Part shown: positions 52,321 to 64,000 of the stretch, piece after piece
How the letters are laid out: every line of letters begins with the position of its first letter
Numbering within the stretch: position 1 is the first letter of the stretch
Origin: Edolisoma coerulescens
Taxonomy: Eukaryota; Chordata; Aves; Passeriformes; Campephagidae
Assembly (NCBI GenBank): GCA_013397115.1
Contig: VWZW01006255.1
Coordinates: forward strand, 2,647,270-2,711,269
Length of the DNA stretch: 64,000 nt
Reading direction: 5' to 3'
Notes under the pieces: generated by a model
The model's input: only the letters and a program-made list of their open reading frames with translations
The model's database searches: none
What the model was told of the DNA's origin: nothing
Translations under genes and position numbers: made by a program

Positions 52321-55300
52321 CTTGACTTCACAGAAATTTGGTCTTGCATTGTTCATTAGGCTGTCATAGAGGTTTAGTACCTCACAGCTTGAAACAGCTT
52401 TATTCCACAGTTGTGTTCCATAATCTTACTTTTCCTTTCCCTTATTCTCTTCTCAAGCAATCCAACAACCTTAGCTGCACATAACACTGGACCTGGGGAG
52501 GGTAGAGCTAGCACATGGCTACTTTGAACCATATAGATTCAAATCTATTTGGAAGAAGTACTAGCCTTTTTGGAAAGTATTCATGCCAGAAATCCCGAAG
52601 AATCCGTAAGAATCTGCTAATTATAAGGATCTGAAAATTATCCACAGAATCCATAAGTTAGTCCTCCTCTAAGAAGGGAAATGATTAGGCAATATTTCAA
52701 TTTGATTATCCACAGGAAAATTCCTGATTTAAAGATTTGCACATGAGCAGAATCAAGTTACATGACTTCTAAAAGGAGAGGAAACCACATAAGAGACATG
52801 AATATAGCCTATTGATAAGTATAGATACTCTTAAGCATTCACTCTTCTAAATCTATAACTTCAAGAACTTTGTATAGAAAAACTTTGGGATAGTATCTCT
52901 GAAATAGATTCCAGAGAGCAGAGCTTTTTCTATGGAAATCGGCCAAGACCTTTCTAAATTAGTTTTTAATTCATATATTTTTAAAATGCACTCCAGTAAC
53001 ATATTTGATCCTCACTTTTGTACTAAAACAAGGTACCACATCTTAAGTTCACAGCCAGCACATTGAGAGTTTTCTAGAAAATAAGAGTAATGCTTTTCAG
53101 AGAAAAATTTCCAGCCAGCTAGTCTTGGATTTGGCATGGTTATGAATCTGATGAGCCTCATTCAGAAATATTCATCCTTCACTGAACTAAGAAGGCCATT
53201 CATTTCTCAGCCCCATCAAATACCCAGCTGATTTTGTTACACTACCTACCGAACATTTCTGCTTCCCATCAGAAGATCTAAACTTGCCATTGAAATAGAC
53301 GTACTCAGTAAAAATCAGGCACATTGTCTAATGAGTCAGTGCATGGTCCATTTCAGCTGATGCCCTGCCTATCATTTCACACAGTGAAATGCAAGACATC
53401 TAATGCTGAATATATTTAAGAATATAATACACAATCAAATCTGAATCCTGATTCATGGCAATAATGGGAGCATCCTTTTTAGTCATTTCATTCAATCAAT
53501 CTGCATATTTAAGACTCTCTTCAAGATTTCAACAGTGAAAAAACCCAGCGTGAAGAGCCATGACCCCTCAGGGTAGCATTTCAGAAAGCATATTCCAATA
53601 CCCAAAGCCAACCCTCTCTGTTCACATGCCAAAAATCAGGCATGTGCAAGTCAAAAGGGGTATGGAGGGAACAAGGACTGGGCTGCATCTGCCCTATCTG
53701 AAGTTGACTTCCTGGTTTTCCTTCAGCGACTCCAGGAGGAGTATTTCTTCTCCTGTCTGAACAGATTTTTCTATCAGCAGAGCCAGCCTGAGCAAGTACT
53801 AAGGTGACTGCCAAGGCCATCACTTAACTGGAGGCTGTGATCCATTACTGAAACAAATATTGCAAGTGAACTTGATAGATCAGCTGTTTAGCTTGCTGCT
53901 TCCACTTCCCAAGCAGCTGCAGCTCTTCCCAAACTCACTGTATTGATTTTCTGACAACAAATGTCACTACAGTGAAATCATGATGAAACAGCAGATAAGA
54001 AAGCAAGAGTGCCAGATCAGCAATACCAATTCCCACAACACCTTAGAAATAATAGGAGTTTTCAGAAAGCCAACTGCTTTTATACAAAAGAAAAATAAAA
54101 TATTTTTGGAAATACAGGGCAAAATCCTGCTTTCCCTTTATGTGAAGGACCTTAGTTTCAGTGTATGAGGTCATAATAAATTCCTGCTAGGACCAGAAGT
54201 GTTCCTGTGACCCTAAAGCACCATGTCAGGAAATTTGTAAACACTACCCTTGCTGCCTGGGCACAGATTGCTGTAAAACTCTGCGTGAGAACAACTGCGA
54301 AACAATTGCCTGCCAGAGATGTTGCCGGGATGTGGCAGAGTTCCAGGCTGGTGCAAGTGCTGGGGCACGTACTGCTCTGCACTTGGCTGCAGAGCCAAGC
54401 CTGCAGCTTACAGGGGCATCTAGGGCAAGATGAAATGTCAGTGACTGAAGCAAGCCAAACCCCCAGAACAAGGCAAGGCTAAAGCAAAATCCAACGCACC
54501 TGGAAGCAATGATTAGGTATTTCCATTCAATTTTGGGGTGGGGGAGGATACACCTCAAAGACTGCTCAGCCTAACAGAAGGGAAGAAGCAGTAGGCTTTA
54601 CTAAAACAAGATGAGACATCTCTACAAAAAGTGTAAGTGCACCTCTTTGCCTAGCCTCTCCTGTAAATCCAGGCTCTGTCATGCCATACCTCAAATCCCA
54701 GTCCTAGTTTTCAGAAATTCATTTTGAGTCTACTGCCTGATAAGCTCTTGCCATTAGGTGTAAAAATCAAACTTATCTCCGTTCTTGTTCTTCAGATACC
54801 ATGTCTTCAGTGGCCTGCTCATGCACCACTTGTTCCCTAAGTGCTTTACATTAGCATAGAAATGCTTCCTCTAAATTACCTTAGTTCCTTTTTTTACTTA
54901 AGAGGGGTTTATGTGAAAATTAAATGTCTATGAGTTAAGAGCATATTCTAATCCTAATGCAACAATACTTTTTACTGAGTGTGTTCATCACACAGGCCAA
55001 GCCTGGATAGTTGGAATGCAAATATGTGCACAATTAGCAACATTGCTGGACCATATTAAAAACCTTCTGAAAACACATTCTTAAATGATTCACTGTATTT
55101 TTATGGCTTTTCTCTCACAGAGATTGGCTCAGAAATCTTGCTTATTCTCAGGGGATTAGGAGAGAAACCAAGAGCTCTCAGATGCAGGCTCCCTTTTAGG
55201 CGCAGAGCCCTGTGGGCTGCTCATGGCTGTTTTAAGTCCTAATTGGCCCAATCTGGGGCTGTCAGAAAGCCCCAGAACTGTCCAGGAGCAACACGACCTG

Positions 55301-56949
55301 TTCCACCCATCCTCACCACAACCTCTCTCTGCAGGGAAACTTCACTTAGAAAGAGATGTCACACACGAGCTCTGAGCTGCCTCTCCCAGGCCACACTGCC
55401 ACTAGAAGAGTTCAGATTTTAAGGCTAAGTACATGAAAAATGAAGGGAAATAGATCTGCATCTGTGGGGTATCCAGTGGCGTGAAAAAATAGAGTTCTGT
55501 ACATACATAATGATGCCAGTGTGCTGCATTTTTGTCACTACTACAGTCCAATAAATGCTTTCACTGGAGTACCAGAAAGCCAAGTTAGAAACAGTAATAG
55601 CTTTGTATGATGAGGTATTTATTATTTGTGTCAGGATAACCATATGTCAAACAAACTTTTTAGACAATAACATGGTCTATTGTGCCAAACATGTTTTCAT
55701 CTCCTCACTGCCCCACTTGTTCATCAATTCCCAGAGTACCCAGCACAGCCTTGTACCAGAGGATGCTAATACATTCTCTAATAGCCAGTGGGGGTACAGG
55801 AAGTTTATTCACCATCTGGATATCATGGGATACCCCACCCCCTTCTCCCTCCAAGCCCACCCATTTAACATGGAAGCAGAATGCACATAACAAGCAGCCT
55901 GCAAAGTGAGCCCTTTACACATAAGTCAGAGAAGAAATAAGAAGAGTGGGCATCTTGATTTAGTTTCAGTAACCTAATGCAGAAGAACTGCTGGGAACAC
56001 TTGAGATAATTGTCTTAATTATAGAACAAAAGTACTAATTAAATAGCTATGAGGGATTTTTTTAAAACACAAACCATTTTAAATGCATCATCCGCCTGTG
56101 CATTTAGCTACCCTTTCTCTAAAATTATGTTTAGATTTTTCATTTCTTCCATTTCACCTTCCCACAGGGATAAATTCAGCAGCTACCCAAAAGGCTGTTA
56201 CATGTTGCCTGTACACCTAAGGCAAGAAAATCAGAGGCTTACACGTGAAAGTAATATACGTCTATTGTTTTAACCAGGAGTTACGGCATATAGGGACACA
56301 CATTCATGGTGCTCAGAGCAGTCAAAGGGACTTCAGCTGTAAGCCCACACACATGCATTTTCTCAGCATCTCCTATACAGAGATTGATAAGTGAAAATGA
56401 GGAGCCATTACAAGATGCTGTACCAAGATCTGAAGCCTGCAGTGAGAAGTCCATTGATTTCTTGATATGATTGAAGGAATCTGTCTAAGTAAAGTTTACA
56501 GGCTGTGCCACGGTCAAAGCCAGCAATTGTGAAATGTTAAACTTTAAAATAATTCTTCATTCAGATAGAAGTGACAAAGATAAATGGCTGGCTACCACTC
56601 AGAGCAAAGCACTTACCCAAATTATTCATTATGAAAGGACTAATTAAGCAACAGGGAGCCTGATCACAGTTCTGAATGAGACAGGAGTGAGACAAAAGCT
56701 CACCTGTGCAGGAGGGATGAGAGGTCAGGACAGCCATGCCCATTTCAGAAAGAAGACAAAGAGAAACAGACGCATTCCGTAATTTATCTGTGACTGCAGG
56801 CATGGGACAGGACCACTAGATACACTAAAGGACTACACACTGAACCCCTGCAAGACATAAAAACGGCAAGGAAACGCATACAAATTTTTCTGTCAGTACG
56901 TGTGTGCAAGATCACCTCTGAAGCCTCTCCTTACATGTAGGAGATTTGC
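52321..56949. other. Non-coding, nothing recognised
   Basis: AT-rich to mixed sequence. A GC-richer stretch at about 55150-55410 has no recognisable LTR features. A 111-codon plus-strand frame at 55555-55890 has no known domains and no splice context. No gene or repeat family is supported. Confidence 0.5.
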
Positions 56950-57480
56950 CTGAGCATTGCGTGTCCCTGGAGAGGCGGACATGGGCAGGTGAGCTCAGGT
57001 ATCCAGATCCCAGCGGGGATCAGCAGCGCCACGCAGCCCGCGGCCGTGCGCCAGCATTCCACGGCGCAGACAGGAGCCGAACGCCCTTACAGCAGCGGAG
57101 CACCCCCAGAGCCTGAACCCAACAGCCCAGACCAACAACAAATTCACTTGGAACACCTCCCCAGACGAGTTTGCTTCAAGCTCCATCCTCTTTCGCTCCC
57201 AGCCCAAAACAACCGCCCCAGAACCCTGTCGCCGCCAACAGCAGGCTGCTGGTGCTCATCTCCAGCGCAGCTCAGCAGACGGTGCTCCCGAAGCAGCTCC
57301 CCCTCACAGCCAAGGGGTGTCCCCGCCCTACAGCCCCCCACCCTCACAGCGCAGCCGCCCCGCCATGGCTCACCTCCGTCAGCTCCATGGGCGCCGAGGC
57401 GCCTGGGGCCCGCGGCTCCGGCACCGGGCACAGCCACCTGCATCGTTCCTGGGTGCTGCTCCTTGCTCCAGCGCCATCGA
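56950..57480. promoter_or_regulatory. CpG-rich block, possible promoter with first exon
   Basis: About 530 bases that are GC- and CpG-rich compared with the flanks, densest at 57008-57100 and 57330-57440. Two start/donor combinations are visible. On the minus strand, ATG at 57388-57386 is followed by four codons and a strong donor GAG/GTGAGCC (exon end 57374). On the plus strand, GCGGACATGG at 56975-56984 has a good Kozak context and runs into CAG/GTGAGC at 56988/56989. A 167-codon plus frame (56989-57492) is proline- and serine-rich and looks like a composition artefact. The direction of transcription is undecided and no protein is recognised. Confidence 0.35.
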
Positions 57481-58100
57481 GAGCCTCCTTAGTCCCAGCT
57501 GGTGCTCTTCCATGTGCTTCATCAACTCTTCACACTGAAATGTGCCTGAGCATAGCAGGCCCACCACCTCTCCCTGGTGGATAATATCCCAGTTTTCCCG
57601 CAGTTTCGGTGACATCCCCACAACTCAGGGCACAGCAAGGCCTCAGCACTGGAAAGGGCTTTAGCTCGGGCACCTTCCAGCAGGCTCACAGCAGTCCTAG
57701 GGGACAACAGGCACTCGGAGCCTGCAGCAGCTCTTCCCATCCAAGATGCTTCTGGCAAAGCCACACCACCCCCAAGAGCAGCTCCCCTCCTGTATTTATC
57801 CTCCCTGGAGCCCACACTCCCGCAGGAGAGCTCCTTCAGCGCTGCCCCCACCCCAGCCAGCTGCCCCCGTGAGGCTGATGGCACACGGCAGCCCCCGGCC
57901 CGGTAGGGCACAGGCAGAAATAACAAGGCACAGGGCAGACTTCGGCTTCCATCTCGTTTTGCCAAGAAACTGCTAGCCGGCTGTGAGGGGACAGAGCTGA
58001 ACAACACGGCTCCCTAATGACTTTCAGGTGTCCCTTTTTATCAGGTTCATTAACATTCCTCATTAACACCTGTGGGGCACCGCCTCCGAAAGGCAGCGGC
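57481..58100. other. GC-richer sequence beside the CpG block
   Basis: Moderately GC-rich with scattered CpGs. A 161-codon minus-strand frame (57522-58007) and overlapping frames on the plus strand have no recognised family. It may be a 5' untranslated or first-exon region if the CpG block is a promoter, or simply GC-rich flanking DNA. Confidence 0.3.
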
Positions 58101-58652
58101 TGCCTCTCTGGTGTGGCATCAGATGCAGCATTTCTTGTTTAAAGCAAAATAAAAGGAGGGGAAGCTTAGGTGTGTGTAAGTTGTGTCCTGGGATAAGGGT
58201 TCCTGGGTTAAAATAACACAGCAGCTATTCTCTGGGCAGTAGCCACAACACTGCACTTTTATACTGTATATTTTTACCTCTGCTCAGCATGAGAGAACAT
58301 GTAATTAGGGACCAGATGTTAAACTCTTACAAAATCAAAGTGGTCAGCACGGGCTGCTGTGTGCTTATTCCTGCAGAGGAGCAGAGAAGCACAAAGAACT
58401 GTTTTCCACCACTTACTCTTTACCACTGTACCTCTTTGAACCAGGAATCTTTTACCGTTGACAGCTCTGGCAGTTTGTGGTGGAGCTACAGCCAGTGAAG
58501 CAGGTGAAAAGCACATGACGCCAAGGAGGTCAGCAGGCTCCATCCCCGAGCTCTGCTCCGGCAGTCAGACCTTTCTCACAGCTTCGTGAGCTGAAAGACC
58601 CCCGATGTCTCCAACCACCCCCGTATGGCATTGGCGGGGTCTGATGCAGCCG
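58101..58652. other. Non-coding, nothing recognised
   Basis: Mixed-composition sequence leading into the reverse-orientation CR1 copy. No gene is recognised. Confidence 0.5.
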
Positions 58653-58930
58653 TCACATCAGAGAGCCGTTTGGCTTCCAAAGACCTTTATGACATCAAGT
58701 CCAACCATTAACCCAGCACGAAGCCATGTCCATAGGCACCACACCCACGTGTCTTTTCAATACCTCCGGAGCTGGGGACTTGACCACTTCCCTGAGCAGC
58801 CTGTTCCACTGCTTGACAAGCCTTTCAAAGTGATGAATTTCTTCCAAATATCCAATCTAAACCTCCATTGATGCAACTTGAGCCCATATCCTCATTTCCT
58901 ATCACTTGTTACTGGGGAAAAGAGAGGTCA
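58653..58930 (-). mobile_element. CR1 LINE, 5'-truncated, reverse orientation
   Basis: About 280 bases closely follow the reverse strand of an avian CR1. Landmarks in order are AAAGACCTTTATGACATCAAG, TCCAACCATTAACCCAGCAC, CAATACCTCCGGAGCTGGGG, CACTTCCCTGAGCAGCCTG, TTCCACTGCTTGACAAGCC, ATCCAATCTAAACCTCC, TGCAACTTGAGCCCATATC and CCTATCACTTGTTACTGGGG. These correspond to the 3' part of CR1 up to the end of its reverse-transcriptase frame. The element is degraded, and the short frame within it (58605-58871) is not a gene. The ending at about 58930 marks the 5' truncation point. Confidence 0.93.
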
Positions 58931-60064
58931 GGCAGATATAAGGGTGTTCTGAAGAACAAAACAGGTCACCACTTGACCAAGTTAGTACACCTAAAAACAC
59001 TGGCTGACTGAGTGTGCAAGGTGTCTGATTTTAGTAAATTGACCAAATAATTGAGATCTGAAGGCCTGATCCCAGACCAGTACAGCAAACATACATAGGA
59101 GCCACCAGTGGCAAATAAGCAAATAATGAAAGCTGCCAAAAGTGATTCTGGAAGTTACATAAACACTAAATATGTCACTTTTCCATTTTATGTCTCCCTT
59201 GATAAACTGTTATGAGACATGCACATGGCTTGAAACAGATAACTGTTGATAACCCTGACTGGTGGGAGAAGGAACCATCTGGCAGATGGAAAACAAGAAG
59301 GTGCCAAGAATTTAGAAGACTAGGGGGGCTGCGAATTTATGCATAGAGGTCTGCAGAGAGGAATATTTAGACAAAAGTTCAGCAACTCTGTTTCTATCTA
59401 TACACAAAACAAACTAGAAGATCAAAACTGTCCAAATAATTGTGAAAATTATTCCTGTTTGAAATTCATCTTGAAATTTTGAGGAAAATCAAAACTGTGA
59501 ACTTAGAAGTGAGGAATTCTTTGTGCATATCATGATTAATCACAAATGGTTACAGCACATAGCATCACCACATTTCATCTTCTGTCCTTCAGGTTTCTGT
59601 CCTCACTGCTTTTAACATGCAAATGCCTGTATTCATCCTCTCCTGACCTTGCTGCGTGGTATCATTTGTTTCTTTCAATTTTCCTTAACAATATTTCTTC
59701 CTTCCTATAGCAGAGAAAGAGCAACTTCTGATAAGCTCCACTTTGTATTCCATTCCTTTCTTCTAAGTGAATTTCTTTTGCCTCTGCTCTCCTCTTTATC
59801 CCTCCTGGGTAGAACAAGGGATCTTGCTGGATGCAGTGTTCTAATTGTGAATCCACATTTTTCCACTGAGATCACTACTCATTAGCCGCTTTGCTGCTGA
59901 CCCTTTGCAACAGCTGAGCTGCAGCCAACACCTCTTGCAGTTAAAGGAAAGCGAGGACATGACCCATGTCAGTAGTCACAGGCAAACCACAAAATTAATA
60001 AATTTATGTAACATATTTAGTGATTTTGGGGCTGGTTTTGCTGAAGCATCATGGATCACCACGA
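58931..60064. other. Non-coding, nothing recognised
   Basis: AT-rich sequence between two CR1 copies. A CTAGGGGGGCTGCG string near 59321 faintly resembles a CTCF core but is too poor a match to call. Confidence 0.5.
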
Positions 60065-60240
60065 GGACCACACAACACTGAGGCTGCTCAGGGAGATTGT
60101 GCAGTCTCTGTCCTTGCAGGTTTACAAGACACACCAAGATAAAAGCTGGAGCAACCTAGCTGGTCTCATAAACTGACCCTGCTTCGAGCAAGAGGTTGGA
60201 CCAGAAACCCTCACAGGCCCACTCCAATAAAACTTTATGA
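60065..60240 (+). mobile_element. CR1 LINE 3' end, diverged
   Basis: Landmarks in order are GGCTGCTCAGGGAGATTGTG, CAGTCTCTGTCCTTGCAGG, GAGCAACCTAGCTGGTCTC, ACTGACCCTGCTTCGAGCA, AGAGGTTGGACCAGAAACCC and CACTCCAATAAAACTTTATG. They match the 3' region of a CR1 subtype whose tail reads like 'CTGACCCTGCTT-GAGCAGGGGGTTGGACTAGATGA...'. It is more diverged than the 58653 copy and lies in the opposite orientation. The 5' boundary is approximate. Confidence 0.82.
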
Positions 60241-63200
60241 GGCCACGATTTCCAGACATGCCCTGAAATACAACTCCCACTGACTCCTGTATAATATTCC
60301 CATTGCAATGAAACTGGCACATGCAGATATTCTTGAAAATCCCACTTAAAGCTTATCAGAATCTTCAGATTTCTTAATATTGTATCTGTAAAGCCCCTTC
60401 CAGTTAGCAACTTCCACTTCAACTGATGCTGTTACAAAGGTTGCTTAGCAGATCCTTCCTCACTCAGGCTGCTTAGCTAATAATTTTTCATTTGGGGAGT
60501 TCCCGCAACCACATTTTCATCTTGTTTTTCAGCATGAACGTCCTATTTCCATTCAAATCCCATCAGAATAATGACTTTATATCCAGACAGAAGTTTGCAG
60601 TACCTCATACTAAAAGACCTGCAGGCTGTGCTGGCTGCTCACCAATTTTTCTGAGAGGAACAAAGAGATGGTAACCCACCACTCAACCTCAATTCTCTTC
60701 CCATCACCCTGTTCATAACAAGCATATTCCTATCTCAGGCACTGCAGTGGACACCAGAGGGATCACCTACATCCGTTGGTGTAAATAGGTCTCTCACATA
60801 TAGAATTTTCTTCTGTGAAGAAATATGACATATATTTTTACACACATTTTACAGCTTTGTGTTTCACTGCAGAAGCAGATGATTCTTTAATCCCAGTTCT
60901 GCCTTCTGCAAGGCCATTAATATTATTAATTTCATCATCACTTTCATGGTGCTGACGTGTGTAAGGAATGCCAGTTCTTTGTGGATCAAGGGAAAACAAG
61001 ACACCTTACATTTTCCACCCATTCTCACTGAATTTGCATTGACCCAGACTCTGCACAGTCAATAGTGCAGGCCCATTCTTGTGTTCCTTTCATGATCTCA
61101 GGATGCAGGGATCCCCAAGCTGCAAATTAAAATAAATACAAGGAAATTTTCCAACTTGCCAATGTAAAAGAGTCTGTGTTGTACCAATTCTATGCATTTT
61201 CTTTGAAGAAATGATAATTTACAAGAAGAATCATGGATGTCACAACAGCCAAGAGCTGTTATTTAGACACATTAACAGAACTCATTTGTTGCCAGGGAAT
61301 CCAAATAAACCAGATAAACCTTATTTTTTACTTTAAATGTGTGCAATACAATGAGTATTGCTGAAATGTTATTCCATGTGTTTTTTAATTATAAAATATG
61401 CACATTTTTGTAAGATCCTGCTCAGGATCTCTCATACAAAATGCCAACCCTATGTACTGGCTTCCAGGATAACTAGCAGAAAGCACTGACAGTTGAAGTC
61501 AGGTACATCAATGGCAAGCAGTCTCACACTCACTTAGAGCCTCCAAATTAAATCTGCTTACCTTATTCATACGCATAATTCCAGCAGAGTAATATTCATA
61601 CAACACCTTTGATTGGAATGGCAGTAGAATAAGAACATTTTTGATCCATTCGATGAAGTAACATAACACAGGCAGCATTTGCCCCATCTTCAGTCTGTTC
61701 ACATAAAGCAGCCCCACACAACTGGACACAGTTGGCATTCACCAGTCCAAAGGGACGCACGCCTGCATTTATGGGATGCACAGGAGCAAAGCTGGAACAC
61801 CATCTCTCAGATCACCCCTTGTTGCAGCGTGCAAAGGCTCGTGTTAAACACCTCTCATTTTCAACACACCACCAGCAGTTAGAAATGAAGGGGGAAATAA
61901 TCTCACTACTCTTCTCATGGCCCACAGGATGAAAAGCACTTGTTTCAGGATTGCTTCTAACCACCAGTATTCCACCTGTAAAGACCCAAATTCTAATCAT
62001 AATGGAAATACAAGGTTTGTGGGTTTAAATTATGTTCTTTTTTCAGTCACAGTATGAAGTTTAATGCCTGACAAATTACAAAGTGATTGGAAAAATAAGG
62101 GACTTCCTCCTTTTGTTAAGAAAGAATGAAAGATACTCGATCTAACATTTTTTTCATTGTTAGCTCAGGTTAGCAGCAGCAACTTGCACACTTTTACACA
62201 TCTTGTGGTTTAGTTGATTCAGTGGAAGACAGAGGGTTTTCCTGTTTTCATGCACTGAATGATGATTGCAATTTACCATGCTTGCACGATGTTCTGGCTT
62301 GGTTCACAGCAGAAAGCAACACGGAGTTGCCCATTGGCCTTTCTCTTCCATCAAACCAGTGCGCCAAGTCTTCAGAACTGTCTCCCTTCCCACGCAACTG
62401 AGTGCACCCTGTACCTTGTTTAGGCTATTGATCCTTCGCATTACAAGCATTAGCTTCAGCTGAAGAAGCACACTGTAATTATTAAATCAGAAAGCAAACC
62501 CAGGATTATTTTCAAGCTTAAAAGTCAAGTTTATTCCGACAACAGCTAGCTGTCCCTCCTCACAGAAGGAAAACTTTTTTGTAACCATGTCCTTCATCTT
62601 TCTGACATCCTTTTTTTTCCTGTAATTTTCCACATTTGAAACTTTTTTCAACTCTGTTTGGCTTGTTAAAGTTCCTCTATTTCCTGAATATAAAATAGGG
62701 CTAAAAATAGTCTTTTAACTGCCAGTTGTTCACATGCATATTTAATAGAGCAGCATTTAACACAGGGTTTAGCCCACCAGCATTTCACACAAGCAGGGTC
62801 TCATTCACCTCTCCTGAAGATTTACCTGAACAGACATGCAGTCCTTTATTTTCACAAAATGAACATTGCATTATTTCTTCTGTTCACCGAAACACACCAG
62901 GGTGCAAGTGTACAGTATGTTGGGTGATTCCTTGCTGCAATGTAGTAGGTGGAGCTCAAATTATGGACCAGATTCAGATGCTGTAACTCTACTGGCAGTG
63001 TTTGTATCAGGAAAGTGAAGCAGATGCTTGCAATGCACCACTATCAGAAGAGCAGCGAGTGCTCTCTCAGAATGACAGGATGAGCTTTTTAACAAAATTA
63101 GGAGCCAAAGGACATTTTTGGAAGCTAAGTCAATTGGGCTCATCTGTTTCACGCTCCCAGAGGCAATCAATTCCTGCTCACTTTACTCATCCTGAAAACT

Positions 63201-63298
63201 TTCCCAAAAAAGACCAAGGAATTCTGCACACAGAAATGACCGTGCCTCAGCTCCCAAAATCAGGAGAGCTTTTGCTGTAACACGCTGCCATGAAAAAG
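60241..63298. other. Non-coding, nothing recognised
   Basis: AT-rich sequence with no identified repeat, exon or RNA gene. Short frames on both strands are unremarkable. Confidence 0.5.
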
Positions 63299-63485
63299 CC
63301 CCGTCGAGAGACCTGAGCGAAGTCCCCCGGCGTGGCGGCGGGAGCCGAGGCGGGGCAGTGTCCCGGCGCGGGGGCACCGTGCCCGTGGGCAGCTCCGGAG
63401 CGGCTCCCGGCTCCCAGCTGGGGGAGCAGGCAGCCTCCGAAAGCGGGCATGGAGGAAAAGCAAGCGCCGTGCTCTACAGGCGGGT
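63299..63485. promoter_or_regulatory. Compact CpG island, possible promoter/first exon
   Basis: About 185 bases with roughly 22 CpGs by eye, abruptly flanked by AT-rich DNA, and with GGCGGG/GGGGCAGTG-type GC boxes. On the plus strand, GCGGGCATGG at 63443-63452 gives a start codon (63449) with G at -3 and +4. It opens a 59-codon frame to about 63628 beginning MEEKQAPCSTGGSDFQ, rich in charged and polar residues. A donor-like AGTG/GTAACA lies at about 63597. The peptide is not recognised, and minus-strand frames also cross the island. It may be a promoter whose gene continues outside the window. Confidence 0.4.
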
Positions 63486-64000
63486 CAGATTTTCAAGCAC
63501 TGCCCCAGGACACACCAAGGGAAGAAAATAAAAAACCCCATCGGGTACAGCCCAAAGCCAAACATCCTCTCAGCGCTGCACTGAACGTGCACAGTGGTAA
63601 CACAAAACACCTCATTCCACAACACTAGTACCTTAATCTGTATTTTAAATACCAAATTAACTGTCCCTCCCGTTTCTAGCACTGCTGTCTGGAATCTGGG
63701 AATACATCCTAACAGGCCAATTAAAAGATCTCCCATTGCTAGATTTTATGTTATTTCACTGATGGTGAAAATGAGCTGAGGGAACCAACATGTAATGCAG
63801 TCATTCAGCAAGTGTATAGGCAACCTTATGCAATAATCTTTTAACTAGTTTATTAAATGTGTTTCCTTTTCAGAATAAATTCAACATCTAATGCCAAAAT
63901 TTCATCAAGAACTCAAAAAGCTTAGTAGCCAGTTATCAGCTGTTTAACTTAAGAGTTACAAGAAATAGACATATTACACATCACTAAAATTTTCACACAT
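63486..64000. other. Non-coding or possible first-intron sequence
   Basis: AT-rich sequence to the window edge. The first ~140 bases are the tail of the frame starting at 63449; the rest shows nothing recognisable. Confidence 0.4.

Noticed and set aside
55150..55410. GC-richer patch considered as a solo LTR
   Set aside because: No TG...CA ends, polyadenylation layout or target duplication could be identified.
56989..57492. 167-codon plus-strand frame rich in P, S and Q
   Set aside because: It lies in GC-rich DNA where stops are rare, overlaps long frames on the other strand, and starts at a GTG that I read as a splice-donor-like string. No protein family is visible.
57522..58007. 161-codon minus-strand frame
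   Set aside because: GC-rich composition artefact without recognisable domains. It could at most be part of an untranslated leader.
59315..59335. CTCF-like core (CTAGGGGGGCTGCG)
   Set aside because: It contains an extra G and lacks the upstream part of the motif, so the match is too weak to call by eye.
1..64000. CRISPR arrays, bacterial operons, phage genes
   Set aside because: No regularly spaced identical repeats, no ribosome-binding sites before long frames, and clear avian CR1 retrotransposons show a vertebrate genome.

Overview
This window looks like nuclear DNA from a bird, most probably a neoavian species. The diagnosis rests on several 5'-truncated CR1 retrotransposon copies. Three carry recognisable avian CR1 3' ends or the reverse-strand equivalent (51643-51720 plus, 58653-58930 minus, 60065-60240 plus). 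Two are weaker remnants (18849-18894 plus, 29225-29400 minus). Most of the sequence is AT-rich by eye, CpG-poor and broken by homopolymer runs, as expected of intron or intergenic DNA. There are no bacterial-style operons, no CRISPR array, no recognised tRNA or rRNA gene, and no open reading frame with a protein family I recognise.

Region by region: 1-15000 is AT-rich non-coding sequence with one striking 67-bp near-perfect palindrome (1148-1214) and some G/T-skewed patches. A possible terminal exon lies at 15022-15249. From 15250 to 32325 I see non-coding sequence with two CR1 remnants, a GC-richer patch near 26820-27060 and an AT-rich inverted repeat at 28832-28880. A compact CpG island sits at 32326-32500. 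From 32500 to 43500 there are weak exon-like segments and, at 39500-39830, an enhancer-like block with a SOX-type inverted motif. At 43529-44285 there is a telomere-like minisatellite with about 2.2 direct copies of a ~177-bp unit plus one partial inverted copy. The sequence from 44286 to 56950 is mostly featureless apart from a CR1 end. A GC/CpG-rich block covers 56950-58100, followed by two CR1 copies. A second compact CpG island, with a candidate start codon, lies at 63299-63485 near the right edge.

No set of genes working together can be shown. The most likely reading is a gene desert or the introns of a large gene, with a few CpG-island promoters or alternative first exons. The two observations most worth checking are the palindrome at 1148-1214 and the telomere-like inverted/tandem repeat at 43529-44285. 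I did not find a convincing new biological system.
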